Shown: positions 27,309 to 35,487 of the stretch, piece by piece
Layout of the letters: each line of letters starts with the position of its first letter
How positions within the stretch are numbered: the stretch's first letter is position 1
Assembly (NCBI GenBank): GCA_001897425.1
Contig: MKSW01000038.1
Coordinates: forward strand, 62,001-126,000
Direction of reading: 5' to 3'
Origin: Actinobacteria bacterium 69-20
Lineage (GTDB): Bacteria; Actinomycetota; Actinomycetes; Mycobacteriales; Nakamurellaceae
DNA: 64,000 bases
Program-made: the position numbers and the translations under genes
The notes under the pieces: model-generated
Databases searched by the model: none
Seen by the model: the letters and a program-made list of their open reading frames with translations, nothing else
What the model was told of the DNA's origin: nothing

Positions 27309-28892
27309 TCACCCACCGCCCGTCCCGGCGGAGGAGCCGCGGCCGGAGGAACCGCCCGTGCCACCCGTGCCACGCGTACCGCTGCCACTCCGGCCGGTGC
27401 CACCGGTGCTGCCGGCCCCGCCGCCGGACCCGGTCGTGGCACCGCTGGTGCTGCGTCCGGTGAACGTCACGGTGGTCACCTGGACCTCGTCACCCTCGGA
27501 CAATCCCGACAGGATCTGGGTCTGTCCGCCGGAGCTCGCCCCGGTGGTGACGGTGGTCGGCCTGCGGGCGCCGTCGGCGGCGACGACCGTGACGGTCGAG
27601 GTGCCACCCGACCTGGAGATCGCCGCGGTGGGCACCGTCAGGACGTCGGTGAGCTGCTTGTAGATGATCACGGCGGTGACGGAGGTTCCGTCGTGCAGGC
27701 CGGTCTGCGCACCGGTGACGGTCACCACGACCGGATAACTCGCCGTGCCGCTGGAGGTCGAGCTGATGAGACCGATTGACGAAACGGTTCCGAAAAGCGT
27801 TGGCGTGGTGGCGGTCTGGGTACTCTGACCACCTGTGCCGCCGGTGCCACCTGTGCCGCCGCCGCCACGCCCTGCGAAGCCGCCGCCAGCTACGCCCGGG
27901 AAGCCGCCGGATCCGCCGCCGAACCCCGCAAAGCCGCCGAATCCCGGGAAGCCGCCCGCATTGGAGGTGCCGCTGGTCGACTCGGTGTTCGTGCTGATCT
28001 GCACCTGATCGCCGTTCTTGAGCAGGCCAACCTGCGAGTCCGAGACCGACGCGTTGACCTGCCAAGCGGACGTGCCGACGATGACGAAGGCCGCGGTGCC
28101 CGACCCGGAATTCGATGCCGAGTTGGCTCCGGATGATCCGCCTGCACCGGAGCCGCTACCCGAACCGCCGCTACCCTGTCGGCCGGAACCCGCCGAGCTG
28201 TTCGAGTTCGAGGACGAGCCCACGGACGCCGCCGAGTTCGCGCTGCTGGAGCCCGTCACTGCGTCGCCGACCGAGACGGCCACGGTCGTCACGAGCCCGG
28301 CCACCGGCGCCGTGAGCGTCGCGGCGGCGAGGTTGTTCTGCGCTGTCGTGACACCGCTCTCGGCCACCGAGATCGCCGATTTGTCGGCGGTGATCTGCGC
28401 TTCCGTGGAGGTGATTTGCGCGTCCAAGGTGTCCACGGCGGAGCCGGTCGCGGACGCCAGGGCGGTCTGCTGTGTGGTCAGCGTGTTCTGGTCGGATACC
28501 AGTTTGGCCTGCGCCGAGGCCAGCGTCGCCTTCGCGGAGGCCAACCCGGACTGAAGGCTCAGCGTGCCGACCGTTGCCAGCACCTCGCCCTTCGTCACCG
28601 TCTGCCCGGCCTGCACCCGCACCGTCGCCACGGTCCCGGACACCGCGAAGTTCACGGATTCCTGAACGGCTGGCGTCAGCGTCCCGGACACCGAGATCGA
28701 TTCCTTGATAGTGCCGAGGGATGCGGGCGTGGTGGTCTCGGACGTGTTCACGATCCCGTTCGACGATGACGCCTGAGCAGTGGACCGGCCCGCCACGAGA
28801 TAGGTCGTCACACTCGCGGCGGCCGCGACGACCAGGACGAGCAGGACCACCGATCCGACGCGCACGCCCTTGCGCGCCCACATACGTCTCAT
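27309..28892 (-). CDS. HlyD/MacA-type periplasmic adaptor (first gene of the cassette)
   Basis: 527 residues. Membrane helix at about 11-35 (VGSVVLLVLVVAAAASVTTYLVAG), barrel-sandwich half (GTVATVRVQAGQTVTKGEVLATV), helical hairpin (SAKATLASAQAKLVSDQNTL, then ITSTEAQITADKSAISVAES), second lipoyl half (LTAPVAGLVTTVAVSVGDAV), a Ser/Asn/Gly-rich insert (about 220-265), beta-barrel, a Gly/Phe-rich stretch, and membrane-proximal domain. The C-terminus is 60 residues of Gly/Ser/Thr/Arg. First gene of the cassette adaptor-ATPase-permease-lipoprotein-adaptor on the minus strand. The two adaptors are paralogues of different length. Export of a small molecule or peptide is inferred from the family. Confidence 0.85.
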   Translation of the reverse strand: MRRMWARKGVRVGSVVLLVLVVAAAASVTTYLVAGRSTAQASSSNGIVNTSETTTPASLGTIKESISVSGTLTPAVQESVNFAVSGTVATVRVQAGQTVTKGEVLATVGTLSLQSGLASAKATLASAQAKLVSDQNTLTTQQTALASATGSAVDTLDAQITSTEAQITADKSAISVAESGVTTAQNNLAAATLTAPVAGLVTTVAVSVGDAVTGSSSANSAASVGSSSNSNSSAGSGRQGSGGSGSGSGAGGSSGANSASNSGSGTAAFVIVGTSAWQVNASVSDSQVGLLKNGDQVQISTNTESTSGTSNAGGFPGFGGFAGFGGGSGGFPGVAGGGFAGRGGGGTGGTGGTGGQSTQTATTPTLFGTVSSIGLISSTSSGTASYPVVVTVTGAQTGLHDGTSVTAVIIYKQLTDVLTVPTAAISRSGGTSTVTVVAADGARRPTTVTTGASSGGQTQILSGLSEGDEVQVTTVTFTGRSTSGATTGSGGGAGSTGGTGRSGSGTRGTGGTGGSSGRGSSAGTGGG

Positions 28893-29157
28893 CGCACGCC
28901 CATTCCCTCGCTCCGCCCGTTTCCGTCGGCGGCTGCGAGAGCCCGGTCGCGATCCCGGTCGTCATCCCGTCGCAGCTGCGCGATACGGGTGACCGTAGAA
29001 AGGGAATGTGACAGCCGCGCGAATGGTTGCTGAGAAGTCGATGTGCGAATCGGCCCTCACGGAATCGGTCGAACAACGCGGACGGGCTGCCGCGCGGTGC
29101 CGGAATGCGGGACGGCCGGCGGGCTCGCGTCAGCCGGTGGGCGTCAGCCGGTGAGTG
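28893..29157. other. Intergenic region upstream of the MacAB-like cassette
   Basis: 265 bp between the first adaptor gene and the class V aminotransferase-like gene, both read on the minus strand. It must hold the promoter of the adaptor cassette, but I recognise no -35/-10 pair or operator. The left end of the 14-bp tandem repeat (29127-29168) lies here. Confidence 0.5.
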
Positions 29158-29168
29158 TCAGCCGGTGA
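29127..29168. repeat. Three 14-bp tandem repeats across a stop codon
   Basis: Units GCGTCAGCCGGTGG, GCGTCAGCCGGTGA and GTGTCAGCCGGTGA occupy 29127-29140, 29141-29154 and 29155-29168. The last unit contains the final Thr-Gly codons and TGA of the class V aminotransferase gene, so the gene end has been duplicated downstream twice, leaving two extra TGA codons in register with the unit. Confidence 0.85.
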
Positions 29169-30363
29169 CGAACTCCCCCACCGCGGCGAGCAGCCGGTCG
29201 GCCTCGCCGATCGTGTTGTACGGCGCGAGCCCGATGCGCAGGCCGCCCGCGTCGCCCAGCCCCAGGTGGCGCGACGGCTCGAGTGCGTAGAAGTTCCCGG
29301 CCAGCGCGTTGATGTTCTTGGTCGCGAGGAACCGATAGGCATCCGCGGCTTCGCGGTCCGCGAACGTCACCAGCAGGGTGGGGGTGCGCGATCCGGCACG
29401 CGAGTAGATGGTCACCCCGGGCATCTCGGCCAGCCCGGCCTCGATCCGCTCACGGAGGGAGTCCTCGTGCGCGGCGGCAGCCGTGAGCGAGGTGACCAGC
29501 CGCTCCCGGCGCGTTCCCGCGGCCGCCGGATCGAGCCCGGCGAGGAAGTCGACGGCGGCCGTCACCCCCGCCAACAATTCGTAGGGCAGCGTGCCGAATT
29601 CGAACCGTTCCGGCACGGCATTCGTTGCGGGGAGCAGCTTGTCGACCTGGATCGTCTCCAGCAGCGCCGGGTCGGCGGCGAGCGCGCCGCAGTGCGGTCC
29701 GAGGAACTTGTACGGCGAGCACGTATAGAAGTCCGCCCCGAGCGCGCCGACATCGATCGGGGCGTGCGGCGTCAGGTGCACCCCGTCCACGGAGAGCAGC
29801 GCGCCCTGCGCGTGCACCACCTCAGCGATGGCGGCAATGTCCGGCCGGGTCCCGATGAGGTTCGACGCTCCCGTCACCGCAACGAGTTTCGTTCGCTGCG
29901 AGACAGCTGCGGCGACATGATCCACGTCAAGTTCGGCGGTCTCCGCGTCGAAGTCGATCCATCGCACGGTGGCGCCGGCGGCCTGGGCGGCCTGCACCCA
30001 TGGCCGCACGTTCGCGTCATGGTCGAGCCGGGACACGACCACCTCGTCGCCCGCGCCCCAGGTCCTCGCCAGTGCCCGGGAGAAGATGTAGTGCAGCGCG
30101 GTGGTGCTGCGACCGAACACCACCCCGCCCGGTTTCGCCGCCAAGAGGTCCGCGATCGCCTCCCGCGCGGAGATGACGCTGTTCTCGGCATTGCGTTCGG
30201 CGACGGTGACGGTGCCCCGATTGGACAGCGGCCCGACGATGGTCGCGCGGATCGCATCCCCGACGGTGTCCGGGGTCTGCGTACCGCCCGGTCCGTCGAA
30301 ATACGCGGTTCCCGTTGCAAGGGAAGGGAAATGCGCGCGCACCGCGGTCACGTCGTAGGTCAT
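29158..30363 (-). CDS. Cysteine desulfurase-like class V aminotransferase (VC1184 subfamily)
   Basis: 401 residues. PLP fold-type I, class V: AYFDGPGGTQTPDTVGDAI at the N-terminus, DHDANVRPW, VAVTGASNLIGTRPDIAAIA, LSVDGVHLTPHAPIDV (PLP-binding Asp) and the Schiff-base Lys in TCSPYKFLGPHCG. FGTLPYELLAGVTAAVDFL is typical of the VC1184 group, which lacks a SufS/NifS-like C-terminal catalytic Cys loop. Reaction unknown; kynureninase- or isopenicillin-epimerase-like chemistry has been suggested for relatives. It follows bglA on the same strand, 135 bp apart, with a repeat-element hairpin between, so it probably has its own promoter. Confidence 0.85.
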   Translation of the reverse strand: MTYDVTAVRAHFPSLATGTAYFDGPGGTQTPDTVGDAIRATIVGPLSNRGTVTVAERNAENSVISAREAIADLLAAKPGGVVFGRSTTALHYIFSRALARTWGAGDEVVVSRLDHDANVRPWVQAAQAAGATVRWIDFDAETAELDVDHVAAAVSQRTKLVAVTGASNLIGTRPDIAAIAEVVHAQGALLSVDGVHLTPHAPIDVGALGADFYTCSPYKFLGPHCGALAADPALLETIQVDKLLPATNAVPERFEFGTLPYELLAGVTAAVDFLAGLDPAAAGTRRERLVTSLTAAAAHEDSLRERIEAGLAEMPGVTIYSRAGSRTPTLLVTFADREAADAYRFLATKNINALAGNFYALEPSRHLGLGDAGGLRIGLAPYNTIGEADRLLAAVGEFVTG

Positions 30364-30431
30364 GCCATATCCCGTCTTGTGCCCTGTGATCTTGTGCTCT
30401 GTGGAGCCCTGGCTGCGACGCTACCGCCGCG

Positions 30432-30466
30432 GGGTGCCACAGGCACCCGGAACAGCGTCATACCCG
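30432..30466 (-). repeat. TATGACG-hairpin element, copy 7
   Basis: Minus-strand exact core TATGACGCTGTTC (30450-30462) followed by the perfect hairpin GGGTGCC-TGT-GGCACCC (30432-30448). It lies after the beta-glucosidase stop in the same orientation as that gene and could end its transcript. Confidence 0.85.
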
Positions 30467-30498
30467 GCGATGTACGCGACGGGACCGTGCCGCGCGCG

Positions 30499-31881
30499 TT
30501 ACCGGCGGTCGGGAATCGCGTTGGCCGTGGCGACGCGCCCGAGGAATCGGCCGCTGTCCTTGACGGTGCGCCGCTGCGTCGGGTAGTCGACGTGCACCAC
30601 GCCGAAGCGCCGGGTGGTGCCGAAGGCCCATTCGAAGTTGTCGATGAGGCTCCACACGAAATAGCCGCGGAGCGGCACCCCGGCGTCGATCACGCGCCGC
30701 GCCTGCCGGAAGTGCGCGTCGAGATAGTCCACCCGCGCCGCGTCGTGCACCTGCCCGTCGGCCGTCACGACATCGTCGAAGGAGGCGCCATTCTCGGTGA
30801 TGTAGACCGGCGGCAAGCCCGGGTATCGGTCGCGCAGACGCGTGAGCACGTCGTAGAGGCCCGCGGGGTCGATCTCCCAGCCCATGCTGGTCACCGGGTA
30901 TCCGCGCATGGCCTTGCCGACCCCGGCGCACCCGATCCATCCGTTGTCGAGCCCCGTGGTGGACGCTTCCGGTTCCCCGCCGAACACGACATGCCTGGTG
31001 TAGTAGTTGATCCCGAGCATGTCGAGGGGCGCGGCGATGGTGGCCACGTCGTCGGCGCGGATCGCGTCGGCCGGCCAGTCGGCGCCGAGGTCGGCGACGA
31101 TGTCCGCGGGGTAGCTGCCGGCCAGCACCGGGTCGGTGAACAGCCTGTTGCTGATCCCGTCCACCCGCCGGGCCGCATCCGCGTCCTGCCGCGACTCGGA
31201 TCGAGGGTCAACCGGATAGAGGTTGAGGGACAACCCATATCGCTGCTCCGGCCGGGCGGTTCGCATCTGCGCCACCGCCATCCCGTGGCCCAGCAGCAGA
31301 TGGTGCATGGCGCGCAGCGACGCCGTCGGCTCGGTGCGTCCGGGCGCGTGCACGCCGTTGAAGTAGCCGAGGAACGCGCTGCACCAGGGCTCGTTCAACG
31401 TAAGCCAGTCCGCGATCCGGTCGGCGAAGCGCGCGTGCACCGCGGCGGCATAGTCGGCGAAGCGGTGCGCCGTGTCCCGCTCGGGCCAACCGCCCGCGTC
31501 CTCCAACGGCTGCGGCAGATCCCAGTGGTACAGAGTGGCCCACGGCCGGATACCGGCGGCGTGCACCTCGTCGAGCAGCCGGTCGTAGAACGCGACACCA
31601 CCGGGGTTCAGCTGGCCCGTCCCGGCCGGCTGCATCCGGGACCAGGACATGGAGAAGCGGTAGGCGCCCACGCCGAGATCGCGCATGATCGCGACGTCCT
31701 CGGCGTGGCGATGGTAGTGATCGGCTGCGACATCGCCCGTCTCGCCGCCGACGGTCTTTCCGGGCGTGTGCGCGAACGTGTCCCAGATCGACGGCCCGCG
31801 ACCGTCTTCCGAAACCGCGCCCTCGATCTGGTAGGCGGCGGTACTGGTTCCCCACAGGAAACCGGTTGGGAACGACGTCAT
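30499..31881 (-). CDS. Beta-glucosidase (glycoside hydrolase family 1)
   Basis: 460 residues from ATG 31881, the usual length. Retaining GH1 enzyme: FPTGFLWGTSTAAYQIEGA at the N-terminus, DHYHRHAEDVAIMRDLG, WATLYHWDLPQPLED, the acid/base Glu in WLTLNEPWCSAFLGY, and the nucleophile Glu in PPVYITENGASFDD, ending in YFVWSLIDNFEWAFGTTRRFGVVHVDY. No signal peptide, so it acts on imported beta-glucosides or cellobiose in the cytoplasm. Divergent from the flavin reductase across 291 bp that contain direct repeats. No sugar transporter is adjacent. Confidence 0.95.
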   Translation of the reverse strand: MTSFPTGFLWGTSTAAYQIEGAVSEDGRGPSIWDTFAHTPGKTVGGETGDVAADHYHRHAEDVAIMRDLGVGAYRFSMSWSRMQPAGTGQLNPGGVAFYDRLLDEVHAAGIRPWATLYHWDLPQPLEDAGGWPERDTAHRFADYAAAVHARFADRIADWLTLNEPWCSAFLGYFNGVHAPGRTEPTASLRAMHHLLLGHGMAVAQMRTARPEQRYGLSLNLYPVDPRSESRQDADAARRVDGISNRLFTDPVLAGSYPADIVADLGADWPADAIRADDVATIAAPLDMLGINYYTRHVVFGGEPEASTTGLDNGWIGCAGVGKAMRGYPVTSMGWEIDPAGLYDVLTRLRDRYPGLPPVYITENGASFDDVVTADGQVHDAARVDYLDAHFRQARRVIDAGVPLRGYFVWSLIDNFEWAFGTTRRFGVVHVDYPTQRRTVKDSGRFLGRVATANAIPDRR

Positions 31882-32172
31882 CTCACATCTCTCCATCGGT
31901 CGGGTCGGTGCCCGTCTCGTCGGTATCCGCCTCGCCGGTGTCTGTCTCTTCGGCCGGCCGGCGAGGCGGGTCGTTCGGCGCGATGCGGCCCTCGGGCGAT
32001 CGCCGCACAGCCGTCGTACGGCCGCCGTATGGTCGCACATGGTGGGCGCGCGCCGACCGTGCCGCCGACCGCATTGCCGATCGCATTGCCGATCGTGTCG
32101 CTGATCGTGTCACAGTGGAGACGGTCGGGGCGACCGGCCGCCGCCGCATCCCCCGCGCGGTGGACCCTACGG
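31882..32172. other. Divergent intergenic region, bglA / flavin reductase
   Basis: 291 bp without a credible gene. Open frames exist on both strands but are Arg/Asp-rich translations of short repeats. The region must carry both divergent promoters; I see no clear -10 box. The right half contains four 12-bp direct repeats (32064-32111). Confidence 0.5.
32064..32111 (+). repeat. Four 12-bp direct repeats in a divergent promoter region
   Basis: Units GCCGACCGCATT, GCCGATCGCATT, GCCGATCGTGTC and GCTGATCGTGTC lie head to tail at 32064-32111, 62 bp before the reductase ATG. The 12-bp period is just over one helical turn, as for an array of binding sites, but simple slippage is equally possible. 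Confidence 0.6.
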
Positions 32173-32997
32173 ATGACGAAAGCTGTTGTGGTGACGGACA
32201 CCCAGTGGGACACCTACCGCTATCGCGTGCGGTCGGCCGCGATGGTGACGCCGGTGATCCGCGAGCTGTGGCTGGAGCCGATCGGCGAGGTACTGCCGTA
32301 CCGGCCCGGGCAGTACATCCTGTTCGCGGACGACCGGTACGCCGTACCGCAACGCTCCTACTCGGTGGCCAATGCTCCGCGGGCCGACGGCCGGCTCAGT
32401 GTGCTGGTGACGCTCGTCCCCGGCGGCCGGACCAGCACCTGGGCGCATGAAATCTCCGTCTATGACGAGGTGTCCGTCGAGGGCCCGTTCGGCACGTTCA
32501 CCACCCCCGACGAGGCGACGTCACCGGTGCTGCTGTTGGGCGCCGGCTCCGGCCTGGCGCCGGTGCGGGCGCTGGCGGAGGCGCTGCTCGATCCGAGCCG
32601 GCCGGAGGGTGCAGCCGGGCGCCGCGTGACGTTGTTCTTCTCCGGGCGCACCGCACGCGACGCGATCGACCGCGAGCGGTTCGAGGAGTGGTGCCGGAAC
32701 GTGCCGCAGTTCGACTACCGGCTCACCTGCACGCGCGATGCCCGAGAACAGCGTCATACCCGGATCCCCGCGCTCCTGCCCGGAGAATTCGAAACCCTGC
32801 GCGGCGTAGAGGTTTTCGCGGCCGGGCCGTCGGGTTTCGTGACCGCCTGCCAAGCCGCCGCCGAGCCGCTCGGCGCCGCGACCGTGGACATCCGGACCGA
32901 GGAGTTCTTCACCGATCCGGCACCCTGGTACGACACCGTCCCACCCATCGAATCAGCCTACGGCGCGCGGGCGCCGATGCAGGAGGGTTCATCATGA
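32173..32997 (+). CDS. FAD/NAD-binding oxidoreductase (ferredoxin-NADP reductase family)
   Basis: 274 residues. The FAD domain covers about 15-115, with the RxYSxxN-type flavin motif VPQRSYSVANAP and the phosphate-binding GGRTSTWAHEI. The NAD(P) domain follows (VLLLGAGSGLAPVRALAEALL; ending VFAAGPSGFVTACQAAAEPLG). There are no clustered cysteines, so no 2Fe-2S domain is fused and an external carrier is expected. The start codon overlaps no RBS; ATG 32173 gives the family's normal N-terminus. Its last codon overlaps the adenosyltransferase start (ATGA), so the pair is coupled; a flavin reductase next to a cob(I)alamin adenosyltransferase suggests it supplies electrons for cobalamin reduction (inference). 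A repeat core lies inside (32746-32758). Confidence 0.82.
   Translation: MTKAVVVTDTQWDTYRYRVRSAAMVTPVIRELWLEPIGEVLPYRPGQYILFADDRYAVPQRSYSVANAPRADGRLSVLVTLVPGGRTSTWAHEISVYDEVSVEGPFGTFTTPDEATSPVLLLGAGSGLAPVRALAEALLDPSRPEGAAGRRVTLFFSGRTARDAIDRERFEEWCRNVPQFDYRLTCTRDAREQRHTRIPALLPGEFETLRGVEVFAAGPSGFVTACQAAAEPLGAATVDIRTEEFFTDPAPWYDTVPPIESAYGARAPMQEGSS
32746..32758 (-). repeat. TATGACG element core, copy 8 (inside the flavin reductase gene)
   Basis: Exact core TATGACGCTGTTC on the minus strand, antisense to the gene, encoding EQRHT between the last strands of the NAD domain. The flanking hairpin is weak here. The local protein (CTRDAREQRHTRIPALL) reads like a family loop with a few extra residues. 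Confidence 0.6.
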
Positions 32998-33566
32998 GCA
33001 CCAGCCGCATCTACACCAAACTCGGTGACGACGGCTCGACCGGGCTGCTGTTCGGCGGTCGCACCTCCAAGGCCTCGCCGCTGATCGAGGCGGTCGGCAG
33101 CATCGACGAGACCGTGGCCGCGCTCGGTGTGGCGCGGGCGGCCGCGGACGATGCCGATCTTGCCGCCGACATCCTCGCCGTGCAGCGCGAACTCTTCGTC
33201 GCCGGCGCGGATCTCGCGGCCAACCCGCACGGGCGCTACCAACTGGTGCCGGGCATCTCGCTGGTGACGCCGGACATGGTGGCGCGCCTGGAAACACGCA
33301 TCGATCACCTGATGGCCGAACGGCCGCTGCGCCCGGTGTTCGTGGTGCCCGGCGCGAATCCCGTGTCGGCGGCGCTCGACCTGGCGCGGACGCAAGTCCG
33401 GCGTGCGGAGCGGCGCCTCATCGCGTACCAGGCCGAGGCGGAGGCGATGGTCAACGAGCATGTGCGCGCGTACCTGAACCGTGTCTCCGATCTGCTGTAC
33501 GTGCTGGCCCGGCACGCTGCCGGCGATGATGAAGAGCCTGCCAGCCACGGCACGTCGGCACAGTGA
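32994..33566 (+). CDS. PduO-type ATP:cob(I)alamin adenosyltransferase
   Basis: 190 residues. Transfers the 5'-deoxyadenosyl group from ATP to cob(I)alamin, giving coenzyme B12. Motifs are IYTKLGDDGSTGLLFGGR (N-terminal ATP site), VGSIDETVAALGVAR, LMAERPLRPVFVVPG, RTQVRRAERRLIAY (catalytic RxxxRR region) and YLNRVSDLLYVLAR. AGGAGG precedes the ATG by 6 bp, and the start overlaps the flavin reductase stop. Homologue of Rv1314c by family. No B12-dependent enzyme or cobalamin riboswitch is seen nearby. Confidence 0.94.
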   Translation: MSTSRIYTKLGDDGSTGLLFGGRTSKASPLIEAVGSIDETVAALGVARAAADDADLAADILAVQRELFVAGADLAANPHGRYQLVPGISLVTPDMVARLETRIDHLMAERPLRPVFVVPGANPVSAALDLARTQVRRAERRLIAYQAEAEAMVNEHVRAYLNRVSDLLYVLARHAAGDDEEPASHGTSAQ

Positions 33567-33621
33567 GCGGGACGCGTGCCGGCTTATAGGGCCGGCCGGG
33601 ACCGGCACGCATTCGCCGGGA

Positions 33622-34068
33622 TCAGCCCGATTCGGGCCGGATCAATTCGACCAGCGGAATCTCGCGGGACGTGGACGCCTGGTGCTGTGCATACATCGGG
33701 ATCTGGCCGATCACGTCCTGCCATAACGCGGAACGTCGGTCGGCGCCGACAGGCCTGGCGATCGCTGCGAAATGCTCTGAGCCGATCTCCCCGGTGCCGA
33801 TCTCCACGGTGCCGATCTCCACGGTCACAGACGGGTTCGCGACGAGATTGCAATACCAGTCCGGATCCCGGGAGGCGCCGGAGTTGGACGCGACCACCAG
33901 CAGCGCCCCGTCCACCCGGACGAACATCATCGGTGTGGTGTGCGGCTGGCCGGTGTGCCGGCCGGTGGTGGTGAGCAGGAGCATGCGCGCCCTGGGCATG
34001 CCGCCCATATCGCCGCCGGTCCGGAACTTCTCGATTACCCGCTGATTCATCGCGCGCATGTCTGCCAC
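33622..34068 (-). CDS. Deazaflavin-dependent nitroreductase family protein (Ddn-like)
   Basis: 148 residues (possibly 143 from the internal Met at 34053). The split-barrel flavin/F420-binding family includes Ddn, which uses F420H2. Motifs are RMLLLTTTGRHTGQPHTTPMMFVRVDGALLVVASNSGASRDPDWYCNLVANPSVTVEIG, the family core, and AIARPVGADRRSALWQDVIGQIPMYA near the end. It contains an in-frame 15-bp triplication giving VEIGT-VEIGT-GEIGS at a strand end (33781-33825); relatives usually have one VEIG. Substrate unknown; likely a quinone or nitro-compound reductase. Monocistronic, convergent with the adenosyltransferase. Confidence 0.87.
   Translation of the reverse strand: MADMRAMNQRVIEKFRTGGDMGGMPRARMLLLTTTGRHTGQPHTTPMMFVRVDGALLVVASNSGASRDPDWYCNLVANPSVTVEIGTVEIGTGEIGSEHFAAIARPVGADRRSALWQDVIGQIPMYAQHQASTSREIPLVELIRPESG
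33781..33825. repeat. In-frame 15-bp tandem triplication inside the Ddn-like gene
   Basis: GCCGATCTCCCCGGT, GCCGATCTCCACGGT and GCCGATCTCCACGGT lie head to tail. They lengthen the protein by ten residues (two extra EIG-containing units) without a frameshift. Confidence 0.9.
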
Positions 34069-34290
34069 GCGTCCAGTATTCCGCGGCGGGCGCGCAGATC
34101 GTCCGGTTTCGGAGCTTTCCGCAGATCAACGCGCGCCTTCGTGAGATTTTCCACGCCCGGAACCTCAACTTCGCTCGGCGTTTGTCGATTACATTAAGTA
34201 CTCGACCAACTACGCAGCGTGCGTTTGACCGGATGGCGAGGTTGTTGCGTGAACCGACCATTCCGCTCCCGATGCGGCGCCGACGGCGGT

Positions 34291-35409
34291 ATGTCCGATC
34301 CTGCCGCCGTGACGGCTCCGGCAGCGCGCGCCAGCCTCGAACCTCGGCGCTCCCGTCGCCGCCGAATCCGGCTAGGCATGGCGGGCGCGCTGGTACTGGC
34401 CACAGCGGCGCTGTCCGGCTGCTCGGCAGCGGAGGTGTCGGCTCCCGGCATCGCCCCCGCAGCGGCTGCGGAATCGGCCTCCACAACATCCTCCGTTGCC
34501 GGCATCGCGGACGCCGGACCGTCTGCGGCCGCAGCGCAGGGGCTGTCCGACGTGGCTGATATCCGCGCGCTCAACGCCAATCGCCCGGTGCGCGCCTTCG
34601 ATCCCGAATCGGCCGACATTCCGGCCGGCGCCGACCCGTCCATCGGCGGGACACCCGAAGCCACATCGAGCGAAAGCTCGCGAACAGCGTCATCTCCGGT
34701 CGCGACGACTCCGACGGTCACGGCGACGACCCACGCAACCACTCCGGCGGCCGCTCTCGCGGCGACCGCCGCGAAACCCATCGCGTCGAGTACGCCGAAG
34801 CCGGCGACAACACCCGTCCCGAAACCGCCGGCGAGCACGCCACCGAGGCCGACGCCCACCACCAAGGCACCACCGCCGGCGACCACCACCAAGGCACCGC
34901 CGCCGACGAGCAAGCCCGCCCCGCCCGCCCCGAAACCGCCGACGACCACCGCGCCGAGCCCGGCACCGGCACCGAATCCGCCGCCGGCGAGCGGCCCGCA
35001 GCGGCAGGCGAGCTTTGACGGCCGCATGGCGAGCCTGGTCAACTCCGCGCGAGCGAGCGCCGGGCTCGCACCGCTCACATTGAGCGGGGGGCTCACCAAT
35101 CTCGCTGCGTACTGGTCCACGGCGATGGCCACTGGCAAGACCGGTTACAGCCTGGCGCACAACCCGGGCCTGAACTCGATGATCGGCCGCTACTACCCGG
35201 GGGCGACGACGTGGGGCGAGAACGTGGCGCTCTTCTCGGCCGGGATCGGGGCCGACCAGATCTTCCAGTCGTACATGGGATCGCCAGGTCACCGCGCGAA
35301 CATCCTGAACGCGAAGTACACGCACGTCGGGATCGTGACGATGTGCCTCCCGGCGGGCAGCGGCGCGCACGCCGGAACCTGTTACAACACCATTAATTTC
35401 GCTGGATAA
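34291..35409 (+). CDS. Secreted lipoprotein with CAP/SCP domain
   Basis: 372 residues from ATG 34291. A signal peptide (GMAGALVLATAALSGC) with lipobox LSGC is followed by a long Ser/Thr/Pro/Ala/Lys-rich linker (to about 245) and a C-terminal CAP (PR-1/SCP) domain of 125 residues: RMASLVNSARASAGLAPLTL, AAYWSTAMATGKTGYSLAHNP, TTWGENVALFSAG, QSYMGSPGHRANILNAKYTHVGIV and a closing GTCYNTINFAG. This resembles the YkwD/SCP bacterial group; function unknown, extracytoplasmic. A more upstream in-frame ATG at 34219 is possible. The linker contains a copy of the repeat element with a perfect hairpin (34667-34694). Confidence 0.85.
   Translation: MSDPAAVTAPAARASLEPRRSRRRRIRLGMAGALVLATAALSGCSAAEVSAPGIAPAAAAESASTTSSVAGIADAGPSAAAAQGLSDVADIRALNANRPVRAFDPESADIPAGADPSIGGTPEATSSESSRTASSPVATTPTVTATTHATTPAAALAATAAKPIASSTPKPATTPVPKPPASTPPRPTPTTKAPPPATTTKAPPPTSKPAPPAPKPPTTTAPSPAPAPNPPPASGPQRQASFDGRMASLVNSARASAGLAPLTLSGGLTNLAAYWSTAMATGKTGYSLAHNPGLNSMIGRYYPGATTWGENVALFSAGIGADQIFQSYMGSPGHRANILNAKYTHVGIVTMCLPAGSGAHAGTCYNTINFAG
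34667..34694 (-). repeat. TATGACG-hairpin element, copy 9 (inside the CAP-domain gene)
   Basis: Minus-strand core GATGACGCTGTTC (34682-34694, one mismatch) followed by CGAGC-TTTC-GCTCG (34667-34680). Antisense to the gene; read as SSESSRTASS in the disordered linker. Confidence 0.75.
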
Positions 35410-35487
35410 CCGCTGCGGGTAGGTCCCGCGGCCGGCGTTACGCAGCAGGCGGCCGGGCGTCCGAAGTCAGTGCTCGACGGTCCGCGC

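Noticed and set aside
31872-31884. ATGACGTCGTTC at the beta-glucosidase start as a repeat core
   Set aside because: It is the start codon region (MTSFP) and has no hairpin.
29155-32997. A 1280-residue plus-strand frame
   Set aside because: It is the antisense shadow of the class V aminotransferase and beta-glucosidase genes and only becomes real from 32173.
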